Positions 1 through 8,989 of a stretch of 64,000 nucleotides of DNA are shown in pieces. The stretch spans positions 1,922,001 through 1,986,000 of the forward strand of contig NZ_CP080267.1 of NCBI RefSeq assembly GCF_019431375.1, given 5' to 3'. The notes under the pieces were generated by a model, which did no database searches, had not been told where the DNA came from, and saw only the letters and a list, made by a program, of their open reading frames with translations. Positions within the stretch are counted from its first letter, which is position 1. Every line of letters begins with the position of its first letter. A program made the position numbers and the translations under genes. Source of the DNA: Alcanivorax sp. Lineage in GTDB: Bacteria > Pseudomonadota > Gammaproteobacteria > Pseudomonadales > Alcanivoracaceae.

Positions 1-1469
1 TTTACCAGGGCTGGCAGAAACCGGACCACTTCGATCGCAACCTGATCGTCATTGGTGCCGGTTCCGCCGGGCTGGTCAGCGCCTATATCGCCGCCACCGT
101 GAAAGCCAAGGTCACCCTGATCGAAAAACACAAGATGGGCGGCGACTGTCTGAACACTGGCTGCGTGCCCTCCAAGGCATTAATCAAAAGCGCACGGCTT
201 GCCTGGCACGACAAGGAAGCGGACAAGTATGGCTTTGATACCATCCGCAGCGATTTTCGTTTCAGCAAACTGATGGCCCGGGTGCACAAGGTGATCGAAA
301 AGATCGAACCGCATGACTCCGTGGAGCGCTACACGGAGCTGGGAGTGGATTGCCGCCAGGGTGAAGCGCGCATTGTGTCCCCCTGGGAAGTGGAAATCCG
401 CAACGGTGACAGCACTGAACGCCTCACCGCCCGCAGCATCATCATTGCCAGCGGCGCCCGCCCCTTCGTGCCACCCATTCCCGGCATCGAGGACATGGAC
501 ATCCTCACCTCCGACAATCTCTGGGCAGTCCAGGAGCAACCCAAGCGGCTAGTGGTGCTGGGTGGCGGCCCCATTGGCTGTGAGCTGGCCCAGACCTTTG
601 CCCGCCTGGGCAGCCAGGTGATGCAGGTGGAAATGCTGCCGCGCATCATGCCCCGCGAAGATGACGATGCCGCTGCCCTGGTCACCGCCTCACTGCAGGA
701 AAGCGGGGTGGACGTAATGACCGAACACAAGGCCGTGCGTTTTGCCCGGGAAGGCAACGACAAGGTGTTGTATGTGGAGCACAACGGCGAAGAAAAGCGG
801 CTGGTGTTCGATGCAGTGCTGGTGGCCGTGGGCCGTCGTGCCAATACCGATGGTTTGGGCCTGGACGAGTTGCACCTGCCCACTAATGACAATGGTACCG
901 TCACCGTGAACGAGCAGCTGCAAAGCCGCTACCCTAACATCTACGCCTGCGGCGACGTGGCCGGCCCCTACCAGTTCACCCATACTGCGGCCCATCAGGC
1001 CTGGTATGCCGCCGTCAACGCCCTGTTCGGGTCACTGAAACGCTTCAGCGTGGATTACCGGGTGATCCCCTGGGCGACCTTCACCGACCCGGAGGTGGCC
1101 CGGGTGGGGCTGAATGAGCAGGACGCCGATGAACAGGGTGTGGATTACGAAGTGACCCGCTATGGCATCGACGATCTGGATCGGGCCATTGCCGACAGCA
1201 ACGACCACGGCTTCGTGAAAGTGATTACCGCCAAGGGCAGCGACAAGATTCTCGGCGTCACCATCGTTGGCACCGGTGCCAGCGACCTGATTGCCGAATA
1301 TGTGCTGGCCATGAAACACGGCCTGGGCCTGAACAAGATCCTCGGCACCATCCACATCTACCCCACCATGGCAGAAGCAAACAAATTTGCTGCCGGTGAA
1401 TGGAAGAAAGCCCACAAACCGGAAGGCCTGTTGCGCTGGGTGGAACGCTTTCACGACTGGCGGCGCTAG
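1..1469 (+). CDS. Mercuric-reductase-like FAD/NAD(P) disulfide oxidoreductase, 5' truncated
   Basis: The reading frame is already open at the window edge (from base 3), so the start lies upstream; the GTG at 99 is an internal Val codon. Visible motifs are the FAD-binding IGAGSAGLVSAY near the edge, the redox-active cysteine pair in GGDCLNTGCVPSK, a second nucleotide-binding GGGPIGCELAQ, the FAD-contacting YACGDVAG, and a C-terminal dimerisation domain ending in the HIYPTMAEA region. These are features of the dihydrolipoamide dehydrogenase/mercuric reductase family. The residues ahead of the flavin motif (YQGWQKPDHFDRN) resemble the linker of proteins in which a TVP38-type membrane domain is fused N-terminally, so the complete protein may be such a fusion; that is inference. 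The two genes that follow on the same strand probably belong to the same unit. Confidence 0.85.
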   Translation, partial: YQGWQKPDHFDRNLIVIGAGSAGLVSAYIAATVKAKVTLIEKHKMGGDCLNTGCVPSKALIKSARLAWHDKEADKYGFDTIRSDFRFSKLMARVHKVIEKIEPHDSVERYTELGVDCRQGEARIVSPWEVEIRNGDSTERLTARSIIIASGARPFVPPIPGIEDMDILTSDNLWAVQEQPKRLVVLGGGPIGCELAQTFARLGSQVMQVEMLPRIMPREDDDAAALVTASLQESGVDVMTEHKAVRFAREGNDKVLYVEHNGEEKRLVFDAVLVAVGRRANTDGLGLDELHLPTNDNGTVTVNEQLQSRYPNIYACGDVAGPYQFTHTAAHQAWYAAVNALFGSLKRFSVDYRVIPWATFTDPEVARVGLNEQDADEQGVDYEVTRYGIDDLDRAIADSNDHGFVKVITAKGSDKILGVTIVGTGASDLIAEYVLAMKHGLGLNKILGTIHIYPTMAEANKFAAGEWKKAHKPEGLLRWVERFHDWRR

Positions 1470-1495
1470 ACAGCGTCAGGAAAGCGTTTTTCTAC

Positions 1496-1522
1496 TGTGG
1501 GAAGCGATGCTTCCATCGCGAA
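1496..1522. repeat. Single REP-like unit with hairpin
   Basis: TGTGGGAAGCGATGCTTCC followed by ATCGCGAA contains the stem GGAAGC-GAT-GCTTCC. It resembles the TGTAGGAGC-type units seen in pairs at 4341 and 11326. It sits just after the oxidoreductase stop codon and before the ribosome-binding site of the next gene. Confidence 0.45.
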
Positions 1523-1539
1523 AACCGATAGGAGACACC

Positions 1540-2334
1540 ATGATTGCGCGCTTGTTGTTACCCTTGCTGCTATTGCTTGCCAGCCCATTGATGGCATTTG
1601 ATCATAGTGGCTGGGACCAGTTGCTGGCAGATCATGTGCAGTGGCAGCGTGACGGAGTCACCACCGGCGTGGATTACCCTGGCATCCGCGCTGACCGGGT
1701 GGCGCTGGATGAATATCTTGCCGACCTGTCGCAGGTCTCAAACGATGACTTTGAGCGCTGGTCCCGGGATCAGCAACTGGCTTTTCTGATCAACGCCTAC
1801 AATGCCTTCACCGTCGACCTGATCCTGCGCCAGGACTCCCTGCCCGACTCCATCCGGGATATTGGTTCCTTCTTCTCCGGCCCCTGGGAGCAGCGCTTCT
1901 TTACCCTACTGGGCGAAGAACGCACCCTGGACGAAGTGGAACACGAGATGATTCGCGGCAATCCGGCACTGATGGATCCGCGCATTCACTTTGCCGTGAA
2001 TTGCGCCTCCGTGGGCTGCCCGGCATTGCGACCGGAAGCCTACCGCGCAGAGAAACTGGCGCAGCAACTGGCCGACAGCACCCGCCGCTTTCTTTCCGAC
2101 CGACAGCGCAATCGCTTCAATGAGAACCCGCCACGCCTGCAAGTATCGAAAATCTTCGACTGGTATGAAGAGGACTTTGTGGATGCCGCCGGCAGCCTGC
2201 ACCATTACCTTCTGCAGTATGCCGATACGCTGGAGATACCCGCCAACCACCGAAAGTCACTGGACGCGGAACAGCTGAAGATTCAGTTTCTGGATTATGA
2301 CTGGTCGCTGAATCAATACATCAACGGGAGCTGA
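1540..2334 (+). CDS. DUF547 family exported protein
   Basis: 264-residue protein with an N-terminal signal peptide (MIARLLLPLLLLLASPLMA, probable cleavage after Ala19). The body matches DUF547: NAYNAFTVDLIL, a conserved AVNCASVGCP segment with two cysteines, and KIFDWYEEDF towards the C-terminus. The ATG at 1540 is chosen over the longer open frame from 1387 because it has an AGGAGA ribosome-binding site and begins the signal peptide; the upstream extension runs through the REP-like unit and looks non-coding. DUF547 proteins often lie beside flavoprotein reductases of the preceding type. The biochemical function is unknown. Confidence 0.85.
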   Translation: MIARLLLPLLLLLASPLMAFDHSGWDQLLADHVQWQRDGVTTGVDYPGIRADRVALDEYLADLSQVSNDDFERWSRDQQLAFLINAYNAFTVDLILRQDSLPDSIRDIGSFFSGPWEQRFFTLLGEERTLDEVEHEMIRGNPALMDPRIHFAVNCASVGCPALRPEAYRAEKLAQQLADSTRRFLSDRQRNRFNENPPRLQVSKIFDWYEEDFVDAAGSLHHYLLQYADTLEIPANHRKSLDAEQLKIQFLDYDWSLNQYINGS

Positions 2335-2337
2335 GTC

Positions 2338-2784
2338 ATGGAAGGCAACACCGCTTCGCACCGCTTGCTGGGCATCTGGCATTCCTTTCGCAATCTTCCC
2401 CTGTGGCTGCAGGGCTGGGTGCTGCTGATCCTGATGCCCCTGAACGGCGCCAGCCTGTTGTTGCTGGACAGCTTCAGCGGCCAGGCCACCGCCCTGGCCC
2501 TGCTACTGGTCCTGGCGGTGAACCTGCCGCTCATGTGGCACCACGGCGGCATGAACAAGGACATGTCTCTGGTTCACCTGCTCGCCTGGATCCCCCTGGA
2601 GCTGGGCCTGGTCGGCCAGCTTGCCGGCCTCTGGGGTGACGACTTCCTTACCCGCGGCCAATGGGCCTTCACCGTAGCGGTAGTCATGGTCAACGCGATC
2701 AGCCTGTTCTTCGACATCGTCGACGCCTGGTGCTGGGCGCAGGGAGATCGGGTGACGCTACACCAAAACATAATTAATAGTTAA
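2338..2784 (+). CDS. Small integral membrane protein, conserved hypothetical
   Basis: 148 residues with about four hydrophobic helices (around 24-40, 45-65, 80-100 and 112-132). It starts three bases after the DUF547 stop codon, so the two are probably translated from one message. I do not recognise the domain. A conserved-looking feature is LMWHHGGMNKDMSLVHLLAWIP between helices 2 and 3, with several His and Met residues. It is the last gene of this plus-strand unit; a nested palindrome follows. Confidence 0.75.
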   Translation: MEGNTASHRLLGIWHSFRNLPLWLQGWVLLILMPLNGASLLLLDSFSGQATALALLLVLAVNLPLMWHHGGMNKDMSLVHLLAWIPLELGLVGQLAGLWGDDFLTRGQWAFTVAVVMVNAISLFFDIVDAWCWAQGDRVTLHQNIINS

Positions 2785-2930
2785 TAATGAATAATTAATA
2801 GTTGCGCGAGCAACAGTTTTGCAGTTATTAACGTAAGAGGCCGCGCCCATACTTTGGGCGCGGCCTCTTACGTTTGAAAGCCACAAACTCAAATCGCGAG
2901 TTATTAATTATTCATTATTAACTATTAATT
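2772..2930. repeat. Nested palindrome between convergent genes, probable bidirectional terminator
   Basis: Outer arms (2772-2800 and 2902-2930) are a 29-base perfect inverted repeat, A/T-rich and built of AATTAATAGTTAATAATGAA-like units. Inside is a GC-rich 19-base perfect inverted repeat (2831-2849 and 2855-2873) with core GAGGCCGCGCCC. The element fills the space between the plus-strand membrane protein and minus-strand radA. A second element with the same plan lies at 10359-10513, also between convergent genes. Confidence 0.7.
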
Positions 2931-2933
2931 GCC

Positions 2934-4306
2934 TCACAAGTATTCCAACGCCTGCGCCACCGTACTCACCCCGATCACCTCTACCCCTTCCGGCAACTGT
3001 CGTGGCAGGTTGGCTTTGGGGACGATGGCTTTTTTGAAGCCATGTTTGACTGCTTCGTAGAGGCGCTCCTGCCCCTGGGGCACCGGCCGAATTTCCCCGG
3101 ACAGACCCACTTCGCCAAACACCACCAGCTCACGCCCCAGCGCCCGGTCGCGGAAGCTGGAGACGATGGCCAGCACCTGGGCCAAATCTGCCGCCGTCTC
3201 GGTGACCTTGACGCCACCCACCACATTCATGAACACATCCTGGTCGCCCACCTGAATGCCACCGTGGCGATGCAGCACCGCCAGCAGCATGGCCAGGCGG
3301 TTGGCCTCCAGCCCCACGCAGACCCGGCGCGGATTACCAAAGTGAGAGGCGTCCACCAGCGCCTGCAATTCCACCAGCAAGGGCCGGGTGCCCTCCCAGA
3401 CCACTGTCACCAGGGAACCGGAGGCGATCTCGTCGGCCCGGTTGAGGAAGATGGCAGAGGGGTTTTTCACTTCCTTGAGGCCTTCGCCGGTCATGGCGAA
3501 CACGCCCAGCTCGTTCACCGCCCCGAAGCGATTCTTGAGACCGCGCAAGGTGCGGAAGCGGGAATCCGTGGAGCCTTCCAGCATCAACGAGCAGTCAATC
3601 ATGTGCTCCAGCACCTGGGACCGGCCAGGGTGCCATCCTTGGTGACATGGCCCACCAGCAACAGCACGGTGCCGGTCTGCTTGGCGAAACGAGTCAGCGC
3701 CGCCGCACACTCACGCACCTGGGCCACACTGCCCGGGGCAGATTGCAGGGCGGCCAGAAACATGACCTGGATGGAGTCCACCACCAGCACCCGGGGCTGC
3801 TCTTTGCGGGCCAGATCCAGGATCTGCTCCACATCGGTTTCCGCCGCCAGCCGCAGCTGCTCCTTGGGTAGCTTGAGCCGGTCGGCACGCATGGCCACCT
3901 GGGACAGGGATTCTTCGCCGGTGATGTAGAGGCATTTCTGCGTGGCCGCCAGCTTGCACAATGTTTGCAGCAACAGGGTGGATTTGCCGGCACCGGGATG
4001 CCCGCCGATCAGGATTGCCGAGCCCGGCACCAAGCCGCCGCCCAGCACCCGGTCCAGCTCGCCCATGCTGGAACTGATGCGCGGGGTCTCCGCCAGCACG
4101 ATCTCACCCAGGTTCTGCACCTCGGACAACTGCCCGGAAAAACCGCCACGGCTACCGGCACCTTTCGACATGGGTGTCGCCGGGTCATGGACGAATTCCT
4201 GCAGGGTATTCCAGGCACCACAGGCCGGGCATTGGCCCTGCCACTTGGGAAAATCGGCGCCACAATCCGTGCAGACAAAGGCGGTTTTTTTCTTGGCCAC
4301 AAACAA
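2934..4306 (-). pseudogene. radA: DNA repair protein RadA, interrupted by a single-base frameshift
   Basis: RadA is a RecA-like ATPase that promotes branch migration in recombination. Two minus-strand frames together give the whole protein. The first (from 4306) has the zinc finger C12/C15/C26/C29, Walker A GGHPGAGKST (101-110), and runs to VTKDGTLAGP. The second carries VLEHMIDCSLMLEG, the KNRFG motif and the Lon-like C-terminal domain, ending at 2934. The frames join near 3612-3618, where the minus strand reads CCCAGGTGCTGG; one extra G restores PRVLEH and gives 457 residues, normal for RadA. Either a recent loss-of-function deletion or a sequence error; an error is quite possible because everything else is intact. 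The start has no upstream competitor. Confidence 0.85.
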
Positions 4307-4340
4307 GTCCTTCTTGTGTATTACTCTCTACGATAGTCGC

Positions 4341-4499
4341 TGTAGGAGCGCCGCTTGAGGCGCGAATCCGAGCGTTAGCGGGTAACGAGTTTCGAGTTGC
4401 GAAAAGCACAATCCAAACCGATCGGGCCTGATGGGTTTGGTTTTCGAAACTCGCTTCTCGAAACTCAGGTATGTTCGCACCTCAAGAGGTGCTCCTACA
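4341..4499. repeat. REPIN-like pair of inverted REP units
   Basis: TGTAGGAGCGCCGCTTGAGG at 4341 is matched in inverse orientation by the unit ending in CCTCAAGAGGTGCTCCTACA at 4499. Further nested inverted repeats lie between them (GAGTTTCGAG with its inverse, CCAAACC with GGTTTGG), so the whole 159 bases can fold into one long structure. It separates alr from radA. No gene is visible here. Confidence 0.65.
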
Positions 4500-4510
4500 G
4501 CGGCGTCGGA

Positions 4511-5575
4511 TCAGACGATGATGCGTTCCGGCCGACCAGTGATCTGGCAGAACAATTCATAGCTGATGGTGCCACAGGCGCGAGCAACCTTGTCCACGTC
4601 CACGTCGTCCCCCCACAGCTCTACCTCATCACCGATGTCAGCCTGGATGCCGTTCAGGTCGATGGTCAGCATATCCATTGAGACCCGCCCCACCAGCACC
4701 GTGGGCTGGCCGTTGACGGCGGCGGGAGTACCACTGGGGGCGTGGCGCGGGTAGCCGTCGCCATAGCCGGCGGCCACCACGCCAATGCGGCCCGGCCGCG
4801 CAGCGGTCCAGGTGGCGCCATAACCAACCGTATCACCAGGCTGAACCTCATTAATGGCAATCAGGCGGGCAGTGAAACGGTGGCTCACCGCCAAATCCAG
4901 TTCTGCCGCGCTTTGCCAGTCGAACGGCGACGATCCATACAGCATGATGCCCGGCCTCACCCGCTGAGCCCGGGCATGGGGATAACGGATCAGAGCGGCG
5001 GAATTAGCGGCAGAGAGAGGCAGATCGAGGGCATCAGCAATCTCACCGGCCAGGCGCAGCTGGGTGTTACTACGACCATCGCTGGCTTCATCAGCACAGG
5101 CGAAATGGCTCATCACTCCCATCGGCTTCATTCCGGCGGCAGCAAGCTGGCCGGCAGCTTCCAGGGCAATATCCGGGCGCAATCCCAGCCGATTCATACC
5201 GGTATTCAGTTTCAGCCAGATGCGCAGCGGGCCGGGGTGCTCCAGCAGCAGACCCACCTGCCATGAGGAGTGCACTACCACCTCCAGCGACAGTCCCCTG
5301 GCCTGCTCAAGCTCATCCTGATCGAAAAACCCTTCCGCTAGCAGAATCGGGGCGCTGACCCCATGTTCGCGCAGGGCCCGGGCCTCTTCCAGAACCGCCA
5401 CACCAAAACCATCCACCTCCCCGGCCATGGCGTCTGCCGCCAGCGTCAGTCCATGGCCATAGCCATCAGCCTTGACCATGGCAAACACCTCGGCGCTCCC
5501 TGCCTGCCAGGGCCGGGCACGTCGCGCATTGTGCGTCAGTGCTGCGCAGCGGATCTCTACTCGGGTTCCTCTCAT
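4511..5575 (-). CDS. alr: Alanine racemase
   Basis: PLP-dependent racemase making D-alanine for peptidoglycan. The PLP-binding lysine is K35 in MVKADGYGHG, and the catalytic tyrosine of the C-terminal barrel lies in VGYGATW. HFACADEA and the RPGIMLYG segment are also typical. 354 residues, the usual length. It sits downstream of dnaB on the same strand, as in many gammaproteobacteria, and may be co-transcribed with it. The first residues, MRGTRVEIRCAALTHN, fit the family start. Confidence 0.95.
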   Translation of the reverse strand: MRGTRVEIRCAALTHNARRARPWQAGSAEVFAMVKADGYGHGLTLAADAMAGEVDGFGVAVLEEARALREHGVSAPILLAEGFFDQDELEQARGLSLEVVVHSSWQVGLLLEHPGPLRIWLKLNTGMNRLGLRPDIALEAAGQLAAAGMKPMGVMSHFACADEASDGRSNTQLRLAGEIADALDLPLSAANSAALIRYPHARAQRVRPGIMLYGSSPFDWQSAAELDLAVSHRFTARLIAINEVQPGDTVGYGATWTAARPGRIGVVAAGYGDGYPRHAPSGTPAAVNGQPTVLVGRVSMDMLTIDLNGIQADIGDEVELWGDDVDVDKVARACGTISYELFCQITGRPERIIV

Positions 5576-5660
5576 CAGGACAGACTCCTGCGGGGGGCAG
5601 ACCAGGTCAGTGCCCTGCCTTCCTTGCCATCTTTTCCAGTCTTTGCATCATGCAAGGTCG

Positions 5661-7055
5661 TTACTCATCCATGGAGGCCAGCTGAGCATAGTATTCAGGC
5701 GCCAGATCATCGAACCGGGAAAACTGCCCCTGGAAGGCAAGACGTACCGTGCCGATAGGCCCGTTACGCTGTTTGCCGATAATCACTTCCGCCACACCCT
5801 TTTCGTTACTGTCCTTGTTGTAAACCTCATCCCGGTACAGGAACGCGATCAAGTCGGCATCCTGTTCAATCGCCCCGGACTCACGCAAATCGGACATGAC
5901 AGGGCGCTTGTTCGGGCGCTGCTCCAGAGAGCGGTTCAGCTGGGAAAGGGCCAGCACCGGGCAGCTCAGTTCCTTGGCAAGCCCTTTCAGGGAGCGGGAA
6001 ATTTCTGAAATTTCATTGACCCGGTTATCGACCCCCGGCACCTGCATCAGCTGCAGGTAATCCACCATGATGGCGCCCAGCTCACCGCCACATTCGCGGG
6101 CAACCCGGCGGGCACGGGCACGCATTTCCAGAGGACTGAGCGCCGGGGTGTCGTCGATAAAGAATTTCTGTTCACTGAGCATGTGAATGGCGGAGGTAAT
6201 GCGCGGCCAGTCATCCTTTTCCAGCTGACCGGATCGGATAGATGTCTGGTTAATGCGACCCAGGGAGGCCAGCATCCGCATGACAATGGAATCAGCGGGC
6301 ATCTCCATGGAGAAGACCAGCACCGGCTTGCCGGCCTTGATCGCCACGTTCTCGCACAGGTTCATGGCAAAGGTGGTCTTACCCATGGAGGGGCGGCCGG
6401 CAATCACGATCATATCGGAGGGTTGCAAGCCACCGGTCATTTTATCCAGTTCGTCAAAGCCGGTGGTCACCCCGGTAATAGCGCTCTTGTTCTTGTAGAG
6501 CTCATCAATGCGGTCCACGGTTTTCTTGAGGACGGATTTGATGTCCTGGGGCCCCGATCCTTTCTTCTGCTGCTCGGCAATCTCGAAAATCGCGGATTCT
6601 GCCAAATCCAGGATTTCCAGGGACTTGCGTCCTTCCGGCTTGAAGGCACTGTCCGCCACATTCTGGGACACACTGATTAACTGACGAAGAATGCTGCGCT
6701 CGCGAACAATTTCCGCGTAAGCGGTAATATTCGCCGCACTGGGAGTATTGCGCGCCAGCTCAGACAGATAGGTCATGCCGCCAATACCCTCCAGCTGCCC
6801 CAACTGGGTCAGAGCCTGGGAGACGGTGACCAAGTCACAGGGGTTTTCCTCCTCAACCAGCTGCGCAATAACCTCAAAAATCTGCCGATGGGTCTTGCGG
6901 TAGAAATCGCGGGCCCCCACACGTTCCGCCACATCATCCCAGGCACTGTTATTGAGAAGCAGACCACCAAGAATGGCCTGTTCCGCCTCCAGGGAATTGG
7001 GGGGGATCCGGAGGTTTTCCGGCAGGTGTTTATCCAGAGACAGGGCATCATTCAT
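5661..7055 (-). CDS. dnaB: Replicative DNA helicase DnaB
   Basis: Hexameric helicase of the replication fork. The N-terminal DnaG-interaction domain starts with RIPPNSLEAEQAILGGLLL. The RecA-like C-terminal domain has Walker A GRPSMGKTTFA, a Walker B region ending VDYLQLM, and the SDLRESGAIEQDAD segment. I place the start at the ATG at 7055 (464 residues, the normal length) rather than at 7181, because the additional 42 upstream residues run into the inverted repeat at 7098-7222 and look non-coding. No strong ribosome-binding site is visible. There is no sign of an intein at the P-loop. Confidence 0.95.
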   Translation of the reverse strand: MNDALSLDKHLPENLRIPPNSLEAEQAILGGLLLNNSAWDDVAERVGARDFYRKTHRQIFEVIAQLVEEENPCDLVTVSQALTQLGQLEGIGGMTYLSELARNTPSAANITAYAEIVRERSILRQLISVSQNVADSAFKPEGRKSLEILDLAESAIFEIAEQQKKGSGPQDIKSVLKKTVDRIDELYKNKSAITGVTTGFDELDKMTGGLQPSDMIVIAGRPSMGKTTFAMNLCENVAIKAGKPVLVFSMEMPADSIVMRMLASLGRINQTSIRSGQLEKDDWPRITSAIHMLSEQKFFIDDTPALSPLEMRARARRVARECGGELGAIMVDYLQLMQVPGVDNRVNEISEISRSLKGLAKELSCPVLALSQLNRSLEQRPNKRPVMSDLRESGAIEQDADLIAFLYRDEVYNKDSNEKGVAEVIIGKQRNGPIGTVRLAFQGQFSRFDDLAPEYYAQLASMDE

Positions 7056-7097
7056 GGGGCAACCAAAATCCAGTTTCGAGCGGAGCTGCAAGGGGAA

Positions 7098-7222
7098 GCT
7101 GCAAGCTACAACACGGGGGCAGGCATACCTGTTTTGAAACGCTTTCGCCCGCGCCCACATTTGCTGCGCGGCTGCGGGCATTCAAATTCATGAGGTGCTC
7201 TGAGCGCGTTGTAGCTTGCAGC
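7098..7222. repeat. Inverted repeat GCTGCAAGCTACAAC flanking a short spacer
   Basis: A 15-base perfect inverted repeat (7098-7112 and 7208-7222) of the sort of AGCT/TGCAAGCT-rich interspersed repeat common in pseudomonads and relatives. It lies in the space between rplI and dnaB and within the dnaB upstream region. Confidence 0.55.
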
Positions 7223-7242
7223 CTGAAGCTTGTAGCTGCCAT

Positions 7243-7261
7243 TAAAAAGGGCACTGCCCTT
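7243..7261 (-). terminator. Rho-independent terminator after rplI
   Basis: On the minus strand AAGGGC-AGT-GCCCTT is followed by a T-rich tail (TTTTTAAT). It ends the rpsF-priB-rpsR-rplI transcript before dnaB. Another GC hairpin, GCCCC-GCAA-GGGGC (7290-7303), lies between it and the rplI stop codon. Confidence 0.7.
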
Positions 7262-7328
7262 GCGGACAATGCCCTGATTCTGTCACCGCGCCCCGCAAGG
7301 GGCAAACCGGTTGTCGGTCAACTGTCGA

Positions 7329-7781
7329 TTACTCGGCAGGAACCACAGCCAGCTTGATGGTCACAGTCACATCGGCGTGGAGAACCACATCGATTTCGTA
7401 CTCACCGGTGTTACGCAGCGCACCGTGGGGCAGCTTCACTTCCGATTTTTCCACTTCCACGCCGGTGGCAGCGGTAATGGCTTCGGCGATGTCGCGGGTA
7501 CCCACGGAACCGAACAGCTTGCCTTCGTCACCGGCCTTGGAGGACACGGTTACGCTGGCTTCGTTCAGTTTTTCACCACGTTCCTGGGCAGCAGCCAGCT
7601 GCTCGGCGGCGTGCTTCTCGAGCTCGGCGCGGCGCTGCTCTACTTCGGCCAGGTTGTTTTTGGTGGCCGGCAGGGCTTTGCCTTGCGGGATCAGGAAGTT
7701 ACGGCCGTAACCGGAACGTACATCCACCACAGCACCCAGGTCGCCCAGGTTCTTGATCGTTTCCAGCAGGATCACTTGCAT
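7329..7781 (-). CDS. rplI: 50S ribosomal protein bL9
   Basis: 150 residues. The N-terminal domain [20 protein letters not shown] and the [15 protein letters not shown] signature are characteristic, followed by the long central helix rich in Glu and Ala (residues about 45-80) and the C-terminal rRNA-binding domain. It binds domain V of 23S rRNA near the L1 stalk. It is the last gene of the rpsF-priB-rpsR-rplI operon, and the terminator at 7243 follows. Confidence 0.97.
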   Translation of the reverse strand: MQVILLETIKNLGDLGAVVDVRSGYGRNFLIPQGKALPATKNNLAEVEQRRAELEKHAAEQLAAAQERGEKLNEASVTVSSKAGDEGKLFGSVGTRDIAEAITAATGVEVEKSEVKLPHGALRNTGEYEIDVVLHADVTVTIKLAVVPAE

Positions 7782-7796
7782 GATGGTCCCCTCGGC

Positions 7797-8027
7797 TTAA
7801 TTGTCGTGGCTGTCAGTGTACGGCAGCAGCGCCAGGAAGCGGGCCTGCTTGATCGCAGAGGCCAGCTGACGCTGGTAGCGTGCCTTGGTGCCGGTGATAC
7901 GGCTGGGCACGATCTTGCCGGTTTCAGTGATGTAGGCTTTCAGGGTGTCGAGATCTTTGTAATCGATGTACTCAACACCTTCCGCGGTAAAGCGGCAGAA
8001 CTTGCGGCGGCGATAAAAACGGGCCAT
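7797..8027 (-). CDS. rpsR: 30S ribosomal protein bS18
   Basis: 76-residue basic protein, with the family start [13 protein letters not shown] and the conserved [18 protein letters not shown] and [18 protein letters not shown] segments. It binds the small-subunit platform as a heterodimer with bS6, encoded two genes upstream. The gap to rplI is 15 bases, consistent with co-transcription. A GGAG-type ribosome-binding site lies just upstream of the ATG. Confidence 0.97.
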   Translation of the reverse strand: MARFYRRRKFCRFTAEGVEYIDYKDLDTLKAYITETGKIVPSRITGTKARYQRQLASAIKQARFLALLPYTDSHDN

Positions 8028-8042
8028 TGGATAATCTCCTGT

Positions 8043-8357
8043 TTAATCCTGGTTGAGGGTGTCCAGCGTCTGGGCAATCAGTTGCAAACGGTCCCGGGCG
8101 TCACCCTTGTAACCGGCGCGACTCAGGCAACCGGTAACCTTGATGCGCTGACCCTCTTTCAGGCCTTGGGCCTGTCGGGTCATCCCGCCTGCCAGTATTA
8201 CGGCGATGCGGGCCTGGACTTCTCGGGGGTGGCCATCTTCCAGTTGTCGGGAGCGATGCTCCAGCCAAAGGCGTTGGCGCGGCACCCCTGCCGGCGTCAG
8301 TGCCACTTTTTCCAAAGTGACGATCACACCGGTGAGTTCGCAGCGATTGCTTTCCAC
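8043..8357 (-). CDS. priB: Primosomal replication protein PriB
   Basis: 104-residue OB-fold protein in the slot between rpsF and rpsR where priB lies in many beta- and gammaproteobacteria. The start MESNRCELTGVI and the strand pattern LTPAGVPRQRLWLEHRS, followed by GQRIKVTGCLSRAGYKGD, fit PriB/SSB-like single-strand DNA binders. PriB stabilises PriA on forks during replication restart. The identification rests on position plus these motifs. It begins two bases after the rpsF stop codon. Confidence 0.9.
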   Translation of the reverse strand: MESNRCELTGVIVTLEKVALTPAGVPRQRLWLEHRSRQLEDGHPREVQARIAVILAGGMTRQAQGLKEGQRIKVTGCLSRAGYKGDARDRLQLIAQTLDTLNQD

Positions 8358-8359
8358 AA

Positions 8360-8701
8360 TCAGCTGGCAGCCCCCTCCTTCTCGTCATTCTTGGCTAGCG
8401 GGGACGGCTCGGTGGCCGCCTTGTCGCAACGAATCACGAGGTGACGGATTACGGCATCGTTAAAGCGGAAAGTGTTTTCCAGCTCGCCCAGGGTTTCGCC
8501 GTCACATTCGATGTTCAGCATCACGTAGTGGGCTTTGTGGATCTTGTTGATCGGGTATGCCAGCTGACGACGACCCCAATCCTCAAGACGGTGGATGGTG
8601 CCCTTACCATCAGTCACGATCGCGCTGTAACGCTCGATCATGGCCGGCACCTGTTCGCTCTGGTCCGGATGAACCAGAAACACAACTTCGTAATGACGCA
8701 T
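8360..8701 (-). CDS. rpsF: 30S ribosomal protein bS6
   Basis: 113 residues, starting [18 protein letters not shown], with the conserved [20 protein letters not shown] core and the MLNIE strand; the acidic and low-complexity tail is typical. First gene of the rpsF-priB-rpsR-rplI operon. A ribosome-binding site (TAAGGAG) precedes the ATG by a few bases. The leader between the promoter at 8826 and this start is about 120 bases and could hold a bS6:bS18 autoregulatory RNA element, which I cannot establish by eye. Confidence 0.97.
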   Translation of the reverse strand: MRHYEVVFLVHPDQSEQVPAMIERYSAIVTDGKGTIHRLEDWGRRQLAYPINKIHKAHYVMLNIECDGETLGELENTFRFNDAVIRHLVIRCDKAATEPSPLAKNDEKEGAAS

Positions 8702-8825
8702 ATTAGCTCCTTACGGTTGCGATACCTCACGGCATCAATTCAGCTTCCCATCCGCAAGATGCGAGACGGTGAAGCAAGGAGACCTGCCCGACGGCCTGAA
8801 GCCAGTTGGACGCAGGAAGCGCGCG

Positions 8826-8855
8826 ATTCTATCCCATAGCACGCCCTTTCCTCAA
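8826..8855 (-). promoter_or_regulatory. Predicted sigma70 promoter of the rpsF operon
   Basis: On the minus strand TTGAGG and TAGAAT are separated by 18 bases. It lies about 125 bases upstream of the rpsF start and is the best match in this intergenic space. Confidence 0.45.
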
Positions 8856-8989
8856 GGCATATCCGTTGCCATCCGGCAAAGACGGACGTATGCTCAGTAG
8901 AAACAAAACGCTACAAACGCTTACAAGAAGCGTCGTTAACCCTAAACCCCTGAAATAGCAGGGGAAAACAACAAAAACGGGATACGACC

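Noticed and set aside
99..289. GTG at 99 as the start of the oxidoreductase
   Set aside because: The FAD-binding motif lies upstream of it in the same open frame, so the gene continues past the window edge.
3042..3929. 295-residue plus-strand frame opposite radA
   Set aside because: Shadow; its length is helped by the GC bias and is not disturbed by the radA frameshift. No domain is visible.
7311..8444. 377-residue plus-strand open frame across rplI, rpsR and priB
   Set aside because: Antisense to three conserved genes, no motif, no ribosome-binding site.
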